Assembly (NCBI GenBank): GCA_015680685.1
Contig: MNCI01015870.1
Coordinates: 1,202-37,529 of the forward strand
Reading direction: 5' to 3'
Length of the DNA stretch: 36,328 nucleotides
Source of the DNA: Gnetum montanum
Taxonomy: Eukaryota; Streptophyta; Gnetopsida; Gnetales; Gnetaceae
The notes under the pieces were generated by a model. That model was not told the origin of the DNA, did no database searches, and saw only the letters and a list, made by a program, of their open reading frames with translations. Below, piece by piece: positions 11,662 through 22,992 of this stretch (the stretch's first letter is position 1; each line of letters opens with the position of its first letter). The position numbers and the translations under genes are program-made.

Positions 11662-14317
11662 TCATGTAGTTCCTGGTGGTGGTGGCTCCTCCATAGGTGC
11701 TTTCCCCTTGTCTTGTGCTCCAAGTTTTGGTGCTTGATGGCATTGAAGTATTGCCTGGAGTTTCTCCTCTTCACTCCATGGATCTTATGCTATCCATGCT
11801 AATGTTCCAATGCTTAATGGAGTTGGCACCTCCCATGGGAAGGGTAGTTGTGGAAACATTTGATTTTCCTTAACATACCAGGCCACAAATACCCATCATT
11901 CCTCCTCGTAGGCTCTGGCTTTATCTCTGTACTCTTGAAAATCCACAAGCTGTTGAGCCAAATCTATTGCTATACCTTTTTTTCCTAGGTAGCTTGCCTT
12001 CACCACCTCAAGTTCAGAATTTGCAATCTCTAGTTTTTGCAATATCTTCTTGTGTTCTACAAATTTTATTTCATATTTGATGTAGGTGGTAGCTACCTGT
12101 TACTTGAGCTCTATTCTAGGGTGCCCTACTGTTAACATGGCAAGGTTGGGATACAGCAGGTTTGCCAACTCCATGTATTCTGTAAGATCTTGGATCTGCA
12201 AGTCTCGGTTCTTAACTTTCGCCTAGTGGACCAATGCATATGTGTCCAATATGGCCTGCCAGTAAGTGTGTTGAGCATTGATAGCATTGATGTGGGCCTT
12301 GGCCATATGGATCTCCTTCTCAAGGACCTGTTTGTACATCCCCACCTAGTCTTGGAAGTGCTCCTTTAGCTTTTCATGCCATTTAGCCTCATTTTTCCAC
12401 CCACTTATTTTGATAGATGTCTTTTGATGGATTGCGCGTACCTCCTCCATTGGGAGGGTTCAATTCTCCCTGGCTAAACAGCTCATGTCTTGGTTGAACT
12501 GGATGAACTATTCTCACAACTGATGAAAATGTTCTTCGAGAACATTCTTTTGCTTCTCCACAGATGTCAATTGAAGGTTGTCAGCAAAAATTTGTTTGTT
12601 TTCCTCTTGTAAGGCTTTGGGTGCCTTGATATGTGCATGAGTTTGCACCTGTGCTATAGAGGCATCCTAAACAGCCTTCTCTTTTTCTTCTGCCACCTTT
12701 TTATTCTCCGTTAATAGTTTGGTTAGTTGCTCAGTTTTGAAGCTGTCCAACTGGTCTGCGGGAACAAATTGCGAAGGGTCCCACTGTGCTACTTGTAGGG
12801 CCACGAGCTTTTCTTGTAATTTCTGCACCTCTTCTTCAGCATGCTCGGCCCTCACTTCAGTTAAGACCAGCTTCCCCTTAGTGGAAATGAGGTCTGATTG
12901 AATTGTTGTAACATCTTGAGGGATGTCAAAAAGGGACGTCATTATTTTTTCTGTTTGTAGCAATCGATCAAGTGCATCCTCATGTTCCACAGGAGTCATT
13001 GAGGTTTCAACCAAATTTTGAGCATCCCGTGCTCCCGTGAGATCTACTAGTGGTACAACATGTACATTGAACGATTCCTTAATGTGGTCTGTGACCACTT
13101 CTGCGGCTCCCACTGCATCCTGGTGTTGCATGACCACCACTATGGCCCCTTCTCCAGTTTCTAATTGCACTTGGAAAGATGTAGTGTTTCTTGAGATCTG
13201 TTGTGACCAAGTACTTTCCCCTCCTCCTATATGGATGGACATTTCACCCCTTGCACAATCCAAATAAATCGTGGGCTGTATGGAATCATCAATCATGTGA
13301 AATAAATTTGCATCATCACGACTTCCTCAACTGACCATCTCAGCGATGACCCTAAGGTGGCTCATCGATGGTCTATAATCTTGCAGCAGTGATGGTTGAT
13401 CCTAGTCCGTGCTAGACCCTACTTCCTATTGTTGGTTGGGTCTTGTACTTGGAAGTTGGCTGGGTCCTGTAAGTTGAGTTGTAGTTGGTCTAGCCATTTT
13501 TTCTTTTTTCTATTTTGGTCCCAGCATCTCACGACTGATTTTCCTTACGGCTGGTGGCTTTAACAGTTTAGCATATGAAGCATTTTAGGATTTTCAGAGA
13601 ACATCATTAGTGTATCCCTTGATACCAACACATCGGCATAGCTTCCTAATAAGGCAAGAAAAGGGCAACGCCATCTTCCTTATCTTCTATTCTTCTGATT
13701 TTGAAATAGATCCTCTCTTCCATCTTCAACTCTCCAAATGTCTAATCCCTACCATATGCCCTTTCCAACAAAACTCATCACACATTAGGGTTTGAACGGG
13801 TAGACAACTAAGCAACCTTGGGCCTTGTATTAGGAAGGTTTAATACTTCCAAAATGGCCTACACAGAGAAATCAACTATCACACCACAAATGTTAAAGAT
13901 GGTGCCTTGCTCTCTGTTGTGCCAGAATTGGTACATTTTCCCTAGGTACCAGGAACCACTTTTAGAGAGGGTAGGCCATAAGAGAGACCCTTTGAGGTGG
14001 TCCCTAATAGCCTAAGGAGAAAACTCTATAAAAGATTCAAAATTTAATTCCACAATCACCGCGGTGAATGTGGACCTTTCATGGATAGCCTAAACACAAT
14101 CCTGGGGCAACGTGAGATGTTGTCCCTATTCAATGGCTTAAGCAACTCCTCCTTCTACCTACTCGGACTGTATGGTAGGAGGGTCCTCTTGATGAATGCT
14201 AAATGATTGTTCCTCCTATTCTACATGTTGTCCGACAGGGACTTGTTTTTTGCCTCTCCTAGGTTGTTTACTTCCACCTTGAGCAGGACCTTTCTGTTAT
14301 CCACATTTTGGGGCCAT
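11662..14317 (-). pseudogene. ORF2-A: plant-transposon-domain and coiled-coil protein
   Basis: A frame of about 885 codons starts MAPKCG and ends PPPPGTT. It has several in-frame stops and at least one frameshift near 13,640-13,660. An uninterrupted block of 209 codons remains at 12,667-13,296. The N-terminal third (about 14,060-13,600) has ELNFESF, GSWYLGKMYQFWHN, LEVLNLPN and RKLCRCVGI followed by YTNDV. This is the pattern of the putative plant transposon protein domain near Athila-type gag genes. The rest is acidic and coiled-coil-like (AEHAEEEVQKLQEKL, LTKLLTENKKVAEEKEK), with the block TEYMELANLLYPNL near 12,160. The C-terminus is Pro-rich (EEPPPPG). ORF2-B shares all these blocks in the same order. 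Neither copy shows catalytic residues. A structural, Gag-like or transcript-binding role is possible but unproven. Confidence 0.7.
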
Positions 14318-16194
14318 TTGCAATCACACGGGACGAAGTGTTAGTATGGTTTTTTCTAAAATTAAGTTATACCTTACTGTTTTCCTTAACTAATTAATTT
14401 TTTTATCTCCGTGTGATGTTTCCAGAAAGATTATAATAGTGGGTCCTTTTTACTTATTTTGTTTCCAATTTTAGTTTCCTGATGTACCTAAGGGGATGAA
14501 ATTACTTTCAACACAATTATTCTAAATGTTATAGCTAATTACACTTAATAATGTTCTTCTAGCGATGATAAATTCCAAAAAAGTTATGTGCTATTCAGTG
14601 TATGTCCCTCCCGCATGACTAAGCTGAACACTCTGGGTTCAAGTAGGTTCAGATGGAATAAAAATCGAAATACCAGGGAGTGAGATATAGGTAGAAAAGC
14701 AAGCGTTTCACACTTGCAAGTTGTAGAGAAAATTCAAAAAACTCCCCCGTGTGATTTGTGAAAAATGATGCTAAGTGTTGCAGGGGGTCACCTATATATA
14801 GGTTATAGGGACGCGATATTTAGGCCCAAGAGAAAATACCAAATTTTTAGGGTTTTTCAAAAATTAATAATGGAAACTAAGGACATGTGGTAGGTGTTTA
14901 AGAATTCTAGGGTAATTTAACTCATTTTGAAGGCACAAATGCTTATATGTGGGTGGAATTGATCAATAAGGACCTCAGACGGTAGAGAAAAAGGCTATGT
15001 GATGGTTCATATGAACATTGTATCATAGGGATAGTAATAAGGGAAAGAAAATCATTGGCAATATGCTAAGGGTAATAAATGATGTGTGGAAGGTGGGACA
15101 TGAGTGCAAATTACAAAAAATTATGCAAGTGGGTCCTCCCCAAAGCAGGTTCCAACATATAATGCCCTTGAATAACCACACTTAAAAGTGTCCATGGGCA
15201 CTCAAAGGGTATATGTAATCCACACTGGTTCCACAAAACACACTCATGTAAATATCACTAGAATGAGGTAATAATTCTACATTACACATGACACCAGCTA
15301 CAATTACAAGAACAGTGAGATGAGACAAACTATAGAAGGGGTTGTAGAGATTGGGACATGAGGTAACTGACCTAGGGCATAGTGAATCCTACGTGTAAAG
15401 CATGATTAACATGTCATTAACCTATTGTTCCAAGATTAGGACCAAGTCCATTCCTCTAATTAGTGACATAGCATTGTTTCATCCCATGATGAGCAACTAT
15501 GAGAGTACCATAACAATAAGGCATACAATCACTTGGTGTTTTATTCAAGGGAGGAGTGATTTTTGTTTTGTGGCACTTTTTTCTTCATTTTCTTTTTCTC
15601 TTTCTTCTTTTCTCTTTTTTTTTTGAATACTGAATCCAGAGAAGCCGCCAATCTTTAGGCATGGGTGCATGTCTTTCCAGCGGGACCCCCTAAAACAACA
15701 TTGGATTTTTGAGTTCCCTTTTGATTACTCTTACTCCCATTTTTCATTAGATCTACAAGGATCTTAGTACAATCACGTTGCATGATAACTCCCACAAATG
15801 TCACCAAAGAGAATCCGCAAGTCCCCTTGATGTCACACCCTAATCATTCCCTCTTGATCCATCCTTCTTCATTCTGGGTACAATGAACACAAAATTAATT
15901 TTAAGTTTTAAAAATGTCAAGAATATCACTGTACCCTTGAACAGGACCTCTTATTTGTAGAATGGATGAGTGGGTGTAATGGGCTCACTGTCCACATAAT
16001 TGATCACTCGAGACTCGATAACGTAGAACACACCTCAACCAATGAGCCACATGAGTGTTTTATTCATAGATGAGATTACTTATAAAAATGTAAAAAGACA
16101 AAAAGATAAAACAAGAAATTGAAAAATGAAAACTGGAAAATAAAAAGTTGTAAAATTGAAGAAAATGAAAAATAGTTATTAATCCTTCTTGTTA
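14318..16194 (-). other. Non-coding spacer between gag and ORF2 of element A
   Basis: This 1.9-kb stretch holds no recognisable coding domain on either strand; pol would be expected here or downstream in an autonomous element. It contains a perfect 12-bp palindromic TATA sequence (14,791-14,802) about 475 bases before the ORF2 start, and a long pyrimidine tract (about 15,565-15,625, plus strand). The spacer may be the remnant of a deleted pol region or a leader that drives ORF2. Confidence 0.5.
14791..14802 (-). promoter_or_regulatory. Palindromic TATA sequence upstream of ORF2-A
   Basis: CCTATATATAGG reads the same on both strands. On the minus strand it is followed by GTGACCCCCTGCAAC and a pyrimidine-rich leader (TTTTCTCTACAACTTGC), the usual look of a plant transcription start. 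It lies about 475 bases before the ORF2 ATG. It could drive a separate ORF2 transcript, or it could be the U3 of a nested LTR whose ends I could not define. Confidence 0.35.
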
Positions 16195-18178
16195 TTAGAA
16201 TGGGGGATATCCCTCATAACTAAATGGTTGAAGATGAAAAGGATTAATAAATGGAAGATAAGGATCCTTACATGTTGGAAATATTGAGACTTGGTCATAC
16301 TTACCCCATCAGGGTTCACACACCTTATTATAGTAAGCATAGTGGGGCACTTTATAAGATGTAGTTTCTGGATAACAAGTTGACCCACTATGATAATTGG
16401 AATCGTTAGATGTTATGCAAGGATTAGGATGTCGCCCTCCATGGCTGTATTCATTGGGCCGTATGGTTGTTGGAGTGTTGATTGGTGGCCCTGATGAAGT
16501 AACATGAGGCATTGGGTTCGAAGATAAGGGTGCACCACAACGTTGGACTTGTGCTAAGTTGAAGGATGCAATGGCCTTGGAATTGTGTTGTCCCTTCCTA
16601 GGGTCATTTCTAAAGAAGAGACGTCTTTGAGGTTGCTGAGGTCTCTCATTGCCATTGGCAATGGTAGCACAAGTAACATTTGGAGGTTGTTGCTGTGGTT
16701 CAGACACCTTAGGAACAATTGGTGGCGATGTATAAGGAGGAAAAGGATGAGAATGTTGAAAATTAGGAGAAGTGTGTGGTACACAAGGTGGTCGTTGTGT
16801 TGAGGACATGGGCTGATAGTACTAAGGAGAATGGTAATGCGATGAAATGGAGTATGTTGGCTCAGTTGGAGAAACAGGGTATTGGACTAGATAAGCATTT
16901 GGATTCGGATAATATGAAGGGTGTCTCTAGTTTAGGAGTGGCTTCCCCCACAACTGGGATTTTTACCACTGTGATCGAACATAGTATCTCTGTATGAACT
17001 CTGGATGTAACGTGCTTCCCCAACGCTCATATAAATGTAATAAGATTGGGCATTGGCCCTTGGGGTGAATGTATAGGAAAATGTTGCATCCATATGTATG
17101 ATTAGCTATTGAGCTCTTATTTTCCTTATCCCTTCTTTTCGATTGTCTAATGATACTTTGTCCTGCTTCTTGGGTTTTCAAAACTCTATCTCCAATGATA
17201 TCAATATATTCTTCACACTTTTTATACGTTCATTCCAACATCTTATTAATCTTTGCCTCGACTTCCTCTAATGATTGTTGTACTAGAAAAGATGGTTGTT
17301 CCTCCTTGAGATTGGTTGATTTCTCCTTTTTGTGATTATGGACCTTTATTAAGTTGAGATTCTAGTCCCATTGATGTTTCCCAACACTCTCCCATCTAGC
17401 CATTTCTCCATCTTCTTTTACTACCTGTTTAATAAGCCCTTGGACTTGATGGGTTCATAGTTTGTATAGTTGACCTTGGGCATACATCCCTAGGGTTTCT
17501 CTTGTTTCATCATGAAGCCCATCAATGATTTAGTACATTAGCCTTTCCTCAGAGAACTCATGGCCTGGACAATTGTTTAACAATGCATAATATCTTTCTA
17601 AGGCCATGCCCAAGGGTTCATGTTGTGCTTGTTTCCACTTGGATTTGTTTCCTCAAGGCTAGCACTCTGGCATAGGTTTGATATCTTTCGCTAAAGAGTT
17701 CTACCATTGTTGGCCAACGTCGTATTGAATTTGGTTTTAAAAATCTATACCATACTTTTGCTTGGCCAATGAGTGTCATAGGGAAGATCTTGAGTTTTTA
17801 CCAACCGTTATCAATGTTGTTCCATGTGCAGGCATCGTAGAAGGCTTGTAAATGTTGATGCGGATCTAAGTCATAGCCTCCTGAGAAATTAGGGAAGTTG
17901 TTTAAATCGAGCCTGGGTAGATGACTCTCTTTACGATGCCTACGTGAGATTCGAACAGCCTTTTGTATTTGCGTTAAGCTTGTAGTGGCCAATAGGGGTT
18001 CATCGTCATCGGGTAAGTTATGCTTTCATGCATTGGGATGATTTTTTTTTCATTTATGTTTATAAGAAACGACCACCTTAGGTTGTGTACTCCAATCTTC
18101 ATTGTCATATAGTTCGTTGGTTCTCCAATGAACTTCCTCACTAGATGTGGCATTATTATCATCTTGTAGGAGAGGCAT
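16195..18178 (-). pseudogene. Gag of element A (Ty3/gypsy type), few stops
   Basis: The frame starts MPLLQDDNNAT at 18,178 and ends EGYPPF near 16,195, about 660 codons with some stops and shifts. The Gag core is clear: LPRLDLNNFPNFSGG (about 17,920-17,870), DPHQHLQAFYDAC, then MTLIGQAKVWYRFL and a VELFSERY block (about 17,690-17,780). This is the retrotransposon Gag capsid domain pattern. The C-terminal 170 codons (16,809-16,309, uninterrupted) are Pro/Gln/Ser/Asn-rich with no zinc knuckle. Several stops sit where Trp is expected (GW-stop-KLKIF, EP-stop-WGK). Gag would form the particle shell in the cytoplasm. The upstream leader and primer-binding site fix the start. Confidence 0.75.
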
Positions 18179-18300
18179 GGTTGTGAAATTGTGTGTGAAT
18201 TTATATGTGACCTTTTTTTATAATTATTTCTTTCTAAAAGATATATCGTTAATTCCTATACAACGAGCTTGTATGATATAACTAATCTAGATAACTAGCA

Positions 18301-18321
18301 CCGTCCCTGGCAATGGTGCCA
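18301..18321 (-). other. Primer-binding site of element A
   Basis: On the minus strand, one base after the LTR end, the sequence is TGGCACCATTGCCAGGGA. From memory, it matches the plant Ty3/gypsy primer site TGGCGCCGTTGCCGGGGA (complementary to the 3' end of tRNA-Asp) at all but three positions. All three differences are CG to CA, as produced by loss of methylated CpG on the other strand. The position next to the LTR fixes the LTR border at 18,323. Confidence 0.7.
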
Positions 18322-18322
18322 A

Positions 18323-19117
18323 TGATGAGTGACGAGGTACCCCTACACTCAACCATACGAATACTAGCGTTTCACGCACAATCCGGTTGAACTTCGGAGA
18401 CGGGTTAGTTGTGGTATCTAGATGGTTATCCTTAGGTTGCAATTCACTGTCTTCTCATTTGGACTAGTGTTAACTTGTCACATATGGTTTAGTTCAGAGT
18501 GAGGTGTATGATGTTCTCCTATGCTAATACTACTCTTGGATGTAATGGAAGGTAATATTAACTAAGCTAAGAGAGAAAGGGTGAGAGAGAATCTAAGATA
18601 GCCTAAGTGCGATGAACATCTGTTCCTCAATCATCCACACACATCTTGGACTTCATGTACGACTACCACTGGGATTACCAAGCGTAGATCCTAGGTACAC
18701 TACTAGGTTACCAAGTATTCACACTTAAATGCTCATAATCAAGTCATAATCATTCCATGTTTAACAGGAGGTTAGGGTGAAGAGATATTAACTAGGAAAG
18801 CAGTAAATAACAATTAAATAAATAATTAAGCTAAGTGAATGCTGCAATGATGAAGTAATCTTAATCTTTATTTCTAATCATGTCTGTGTCCAAGTACGTC
18901 ACACTCGAATAAGGATGTCGTACAATTACAATCACCACACTGCGGGCATACACTGGGAGAGAAGGGTTGAAAGAAGAACTACTTAAAACTTAACACCTAA
19001 ACTAAGAACTGAAAAACTAACTGCCTATCAAAACTATCTACCTCTTATTTATAGATGAGGAGACAGGCTGCGATATCGCGTATGCGATATCGCGGTTGAT
19101 TAAATGGCGACTCATCA
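18323..19117 (-). repeat. 5' LTR of element A, complete
   Basis: The 795-bp LTR runs on the minus strand from TGATGAGTCGCC (19,117) to GTCACTCATCA (18,323). Its ends form an 8-bp inverted repeat, TGATGAGT/ACTCATCA. The TATA box TATAAATA is at 19,046-19,053. A doubled palindrome, GCGATATCGC, lies near 19,071-19,094. The last 196 bp are absent from the truncated 3' copy. Their LTR identity is supported by the primer site directly after them and by the matching end of the element B LTR. Confidence 0.8.
19046..19053 (-). promoter_or_regulatory. TATA box of element A 5' LTR
   Basis: The minus strand reads CTATAAATAAGAGG, identical in the 3' LTR (11,423-11,430). It lies about 65-70 bases from the LTR start and would drive the genomic transcript. 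Confidence 0.55.
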
Positions 19118-19279
19118 AAGACCAACTTAAAAATTTTGAAACAACTTGCCATTTTCACCATATATCTTGAAGGAACATGGAGCCTTTAATCTTTAAGGGA
19201 ACTTTATAAAAGACTTACTTTAGTCAAGATAAATGAGGAAGAAAAAGAGTATTACCTATTTACTAAAAAAGAAGTTTAA

Positions 19280-20440
19280 TTAGCTTCTTCCAACTCTCCA
19301 TGTCATCCATTGCCTCAAGAATCGATTTTGCAGAAGGAGCCAAAGATAAGTCAGAAAGGCTACCAATTCCAAGGGCATCTTCCTCTTTAGGAAGAGAACA
19401 AATATTCCACTTAACTCAAGCAAGATCATTACTAGCAGTATTATTTCTTCATTTAAAAATTCTAATAATTCTTTCAATCTTCATATAGTTGCATTTCTTT
19501 GGTACTAAAAATGATGCGTTGTAAACATGAGTGGAAAAAAGGATGTGCTTTGCAACAATGATTTTTCTAGGAAGAGAAAGATGCCTTTTAGATTACTTTT
19601 CTAATTTTTATATAACTTTTTGTATAATATAATCTCATAATTGTAAAATGTTGGGAATAATAGTAAGAGGCATTGTAAGAAGTTTAAAGGTCTAATATGG
19701 TTCTATCCATATCAAGGCAATATTCTAGACACTAGGATTAAGAGGTCTAAAAGAAGATTTGATGCCACTAGACTTTTCATTGTTGATTCTCAAGCTAGAG
19801 GCATCATAGTACGTTTGAATAATATTGATGGATTTTTGAATCTTTGACTAATATTCTTGTAGCATTGAAAAGGTATCATCTACAAACTGGCTAATATTGA
19901 TGTAACCAAAATTGAGAGGTTGAGAGACACCATGAATATTGTTCATTCTATACTCAATTAAAGGTAGAGCACAACACACTAGTTATAATAATAAATAAAA
20001 TAGGGGGCAAGAGGACAACCTTTCTTGATGGATTTGTGAAAAAATAACACATTAGATAATTTTCCATTAGTAGAGATTTTCATTAAAGAATTTTCAAAAA
20101 GAAGTGAAACATGACAAATAAAGGTCTCCAACAACATATGCTTAAGAATTATAAGAACAAAAGGTCATTCAATTCAATCATATGGTTAGCAAAGTTCAAC
20201 ATAAGGAGAAAGTAATGTTACCTAGATTATTAAACCCAATTCAAAGCTCTAGTGGGTATTAGAACATTGCCTAGAATGTATCTTCTAGGGACAAAACCTA
20301 ATTTTTCTCGATTAACAACTTTGGCAATATGCTGCTTAATCTTGGAAGCTATAGCTTTAGCAATAAATTTATATGTAGTTCCAAGTAGTATGATGGGGCA
20401 ACAATTCTTCATCAAACAAAGATCTTCCATTGGCAGCAAT
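19280..20440 (-). pseudogene. LINE reverse transcriptase fragment
   Basis: Motifs appear in order on the minus strand. PIILLGTTYKFIAKAIAS and EKLGFVPRRYILGNV (about 20,400-20,250) match the fingers region of LINE reverse transcriptases. KKGCPLAPY lies near 20,010-20,030. The catalytic FVDDT, a variant of the usual A-DD box, is at 19,873-19,887. VKWNICSLPKEE with LGIGSL lies near 19,345-19,410, the conserved C-terminal part. It is broken by many stops. The first motif block keeps 69 codons open. Confidence 0.75.
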
Positions 20441-21249
20441 TGAATAATATCACTATTGAGAATTTATCAAAGAGGCCCTCTACAAACAACCTTCTTATAC
20501 ATGGCATAAAAGTCAAACTTATTATAAGGCTAAAAATGCTTATTAAACTTAACGAAAAAGCCATATATTCATAAAACGTTTTCATTGGGCATAGGCATCA
20601 TTGTATTTGCGAGGCATTTTAAAGAAATAAGAGTCTTAGGCATAATATCAATATTATGAATTGGAATTTTCTATAAAATGACATCAATTTTCTGCAAGTT
20701 CACACTTTTAGCAAAAAAGAGTTGTTTATAAAAGTACTAGAAATGTTCATGAATATTGTTATCTTAGTCAACAACTAAACCATTAATCAAAATAGAATTA
20801 ATCTTCCTAGAAGGAGGTTTACCTTTAAGATAATTAAAAAAAAAGCCTTTACCAAGTTTGTCTCCAATACAAATCTAGTGAACTTGAGCTTTTAGTTATG
20901 CACTTTAAACATAAGAAGTATCCAAAACAACTAGAATAAACATTGCCTAAGTCATCTATTATTGAAGAACATCACCAAGACAAAGACCAAGTTGTTGAGT
21001 AAGATATTGAACATTGTGTTCAACATCTAGCTTTAGTTGTATTTTTTAAAATTTGAATTTCCTTCACAAGTACTTGCACAACTTGGTTATTCTTTCTATA
21101 GCCTCATTCTAATAAGTAAGTTAGTCATTTTAATCTCTAAACCTTAAGCTAATAGTCGAAGCTTATTATATAAGACTACAAAAAGCATCATTATACAAAA
21201 AAGAAGTATTAAAAATAGAATCCTTATTCATACTAGTTGCTTCACCTAA

Positions 21250-21800
21250 TCAATTGTTAAATGACAAATAATAAAAACATAATTTGATAAATTGTATTGA
21301 GAAAGAGAATAAATAGAAGGCTTACTCTAAGAATCTACTTTGTAAACTATTGTAGTGGATATGAAAACTCTATTCATTCTAGAAATGATACTATCATGAC
21401 CAACTCTATGATTGCTTCAAGTAAACCATTGATTTGCATGCATATTTCCTCTATTTGCAATAAAATCAAAAAGATTGAATCTTTGCTAAATATGAAGCCA
21501 AAGGAATTTATCATCAGAAATGGTAGAGACAGAATGACCTTCAATTTTATCACCTTATGAAGCACTAGAATTAAAATCTCTAGCCATGATAAAGAGAATC
21601 TTATTAAGAATAATAAGAATATATTTCCACACTTCATGTTTGAGTTTATCATCATTAGCAGCATAAATAGGTAATAATCCAACTCATTCATCCTTTAAAA
21701 AGAGGATGACCTAAACAAGACTACCATCAGAGTTTGCACTAGTCTTAATAACCTAGCTAGTCCACTTAGGATGAAGTATAATAATAGTACCTTCTTTTCC
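21250..21800 (-). pseudogene. LINE endonuclease fragment
   Basis: In the correct minus frame the stretch reads IYAANDD, then MARDFNS where LINE endonucleases have GGDFN, then GDKIEGHS and a later ANQWFT-stop-SNHR. These are ordered landmarks of the apurinic-type endonuclease of plant LINEs. There are several stops. The 105-codon open frame covering the same bases is out of frame and not meaningful. Confidence 0.55.
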
Positions 21801-22486
21801 TTCAACATGATTTGATTAGAATAAAATAAAATATGTTATGTGAGAACTAACAACCTAAACATTAAAACATAAAGCTTAAATGTTTAAAGAAAAATTATAT
21901 ATGAATGCATCTCACTAATGGCCAAGTGTGCATGATAAAAGTGAAGAGGGTTTGTTAATGCTCTAACATTTTAAGAGAAAATTTTAATCATAAAGAATGT
22001 GCAGAAGGGGCATGCTCAAAGCTTGATTAAGCACATTACATGAATTGTTTATACCAATTACTATAGGAGATATTGATTTTGAGTCAAATTTGGAAGGATG
22101 CACCTATTGAGATTTTTCAATCAATCCTATGAGGTTTTTATATTTGAAGTTATTGTTCCTTGCTCACAATTTAATGTTTCTAAAACCTTTTAAGACATTA
22201 GTAAAAGAGGTTGATGTTGCAAGAACTTTAACTTTATGCAATACTATTTAAAAACCTCATCATCTATTATTGACTAGACCTCTATGTGAGATTGTTGAAT
22301 ATTGTTATCCATGGAATCTACAATCCTATATAGAGTATGAGGTTGAGAGGAGTCCTTATTAGATACATATGCTTGTTCATTACTATTGTCATGTTGGCCT
22401 TGTTTTTGCTAATGTTGTATCTACTCCATTCTTATATGAGCATGCACTTTTTGTTTAAACTTGTTTTTTGCAATTTGATTAGCTTC

Positions 22487-22992
22487 TTAATTTTCCAACA
22501 ATTTTGAACAATTATAAATCTGATGATCTAGTTGATGATAAAAGCAACAAGAATCTGGAAAATTTAAATACTTGATTTTTTTTTTTGTAAAATTGGAGGT
22601 TTTCCAATAATTAGAATATCGATGCAATTTATTAAAATTTTCCACAAATTCAATGCTATGCAAACACATCGTGAGGGATGCCTTCAAATACCTTTCATGA
22701 CCTCCACATAGATAACCTTGCCTAATTGCTTTGCAATATCTTCAACGAATAACATCAAACTTGGAGATAGCCCTAGAATGCTGACATGCTTCTTTAGGAT
22801 TAAAATCTTTAAACCAAGGGCAAACAATAAAAAAGGTGCTAGCAATATTTCAAATCCCTTTTTGAAGAAAAAAACCCTCTCGGAGAGATTTTGAACATGC
22901 ATAAAATTTATTTTCCTAGAAGTCCATTGCACAAAGATTTGTTTATTAAGAATCATTGAAGGAGGTATGTAGCCAATAAAATAACCTATCAA
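22487..22992 (-). pseudogene. LINE ORF1 fragment, RNA-binding part with degenerate zinc knuckle
   Basis: Two overlapping frames continue each other. The first (22,992-22,684) has HVQNLSERVFFFKKGFE, then HVSILGLSP and EDIAKQLGKVIYVEV, the pattern of the DUF4283-type domain in plant LINE ORF1. The second (22,687-22,487) ends with CCFYHQLDHQIYNC, a CCHC knuckle with a disturbed second cysteine. The protein would bind LINE RNA. The frameshift between the two parts makes it non-functional. Confidence 0.6.

Larger units (their letters stand above)
10899..19117 (-). mobile_element. Element A: LTR retrotransposon with gag and extra ORF2, no visible pol
   Basis: Read on the minus strand, the order is 5' LTR (19,117-18,323), primer-binding site (18,321-18,301), gag (18,178-16,195), a 1.9-kb spacer, ORF2-A (14,317-11,662), polypurine tract (11,490-11,481) and a 3' LTR (11,480-10,899) truncated at its end. 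The gag type and the primer site place it with Ty3/gypsy elements, near the Tat/Athila side. I found no protease, reverse transcriptase, RNase H or integrase in the 6.8-kb interior. It would thus depend on another element's enzymes. The LTRs agree at roughly nine in ten positions by eye, mostly transitions, so the insertion is not recent. No target duplication can be tested because the 3' end is lost. Confidence 0.8.

Noticed and set aside
14339-14830. A nested LTR starting TGTTAGTATGG
   Set aside because: No matching end, target duplication or second copy was found; only the TATA palindrome is notable.
21374-21691. 105-codon hydrophobic minus-strand frame
   Set aside because: It overlaps the LINE endonuclease in the wrong frame; A/T-rich DNA gives false hydrophobic peptides.
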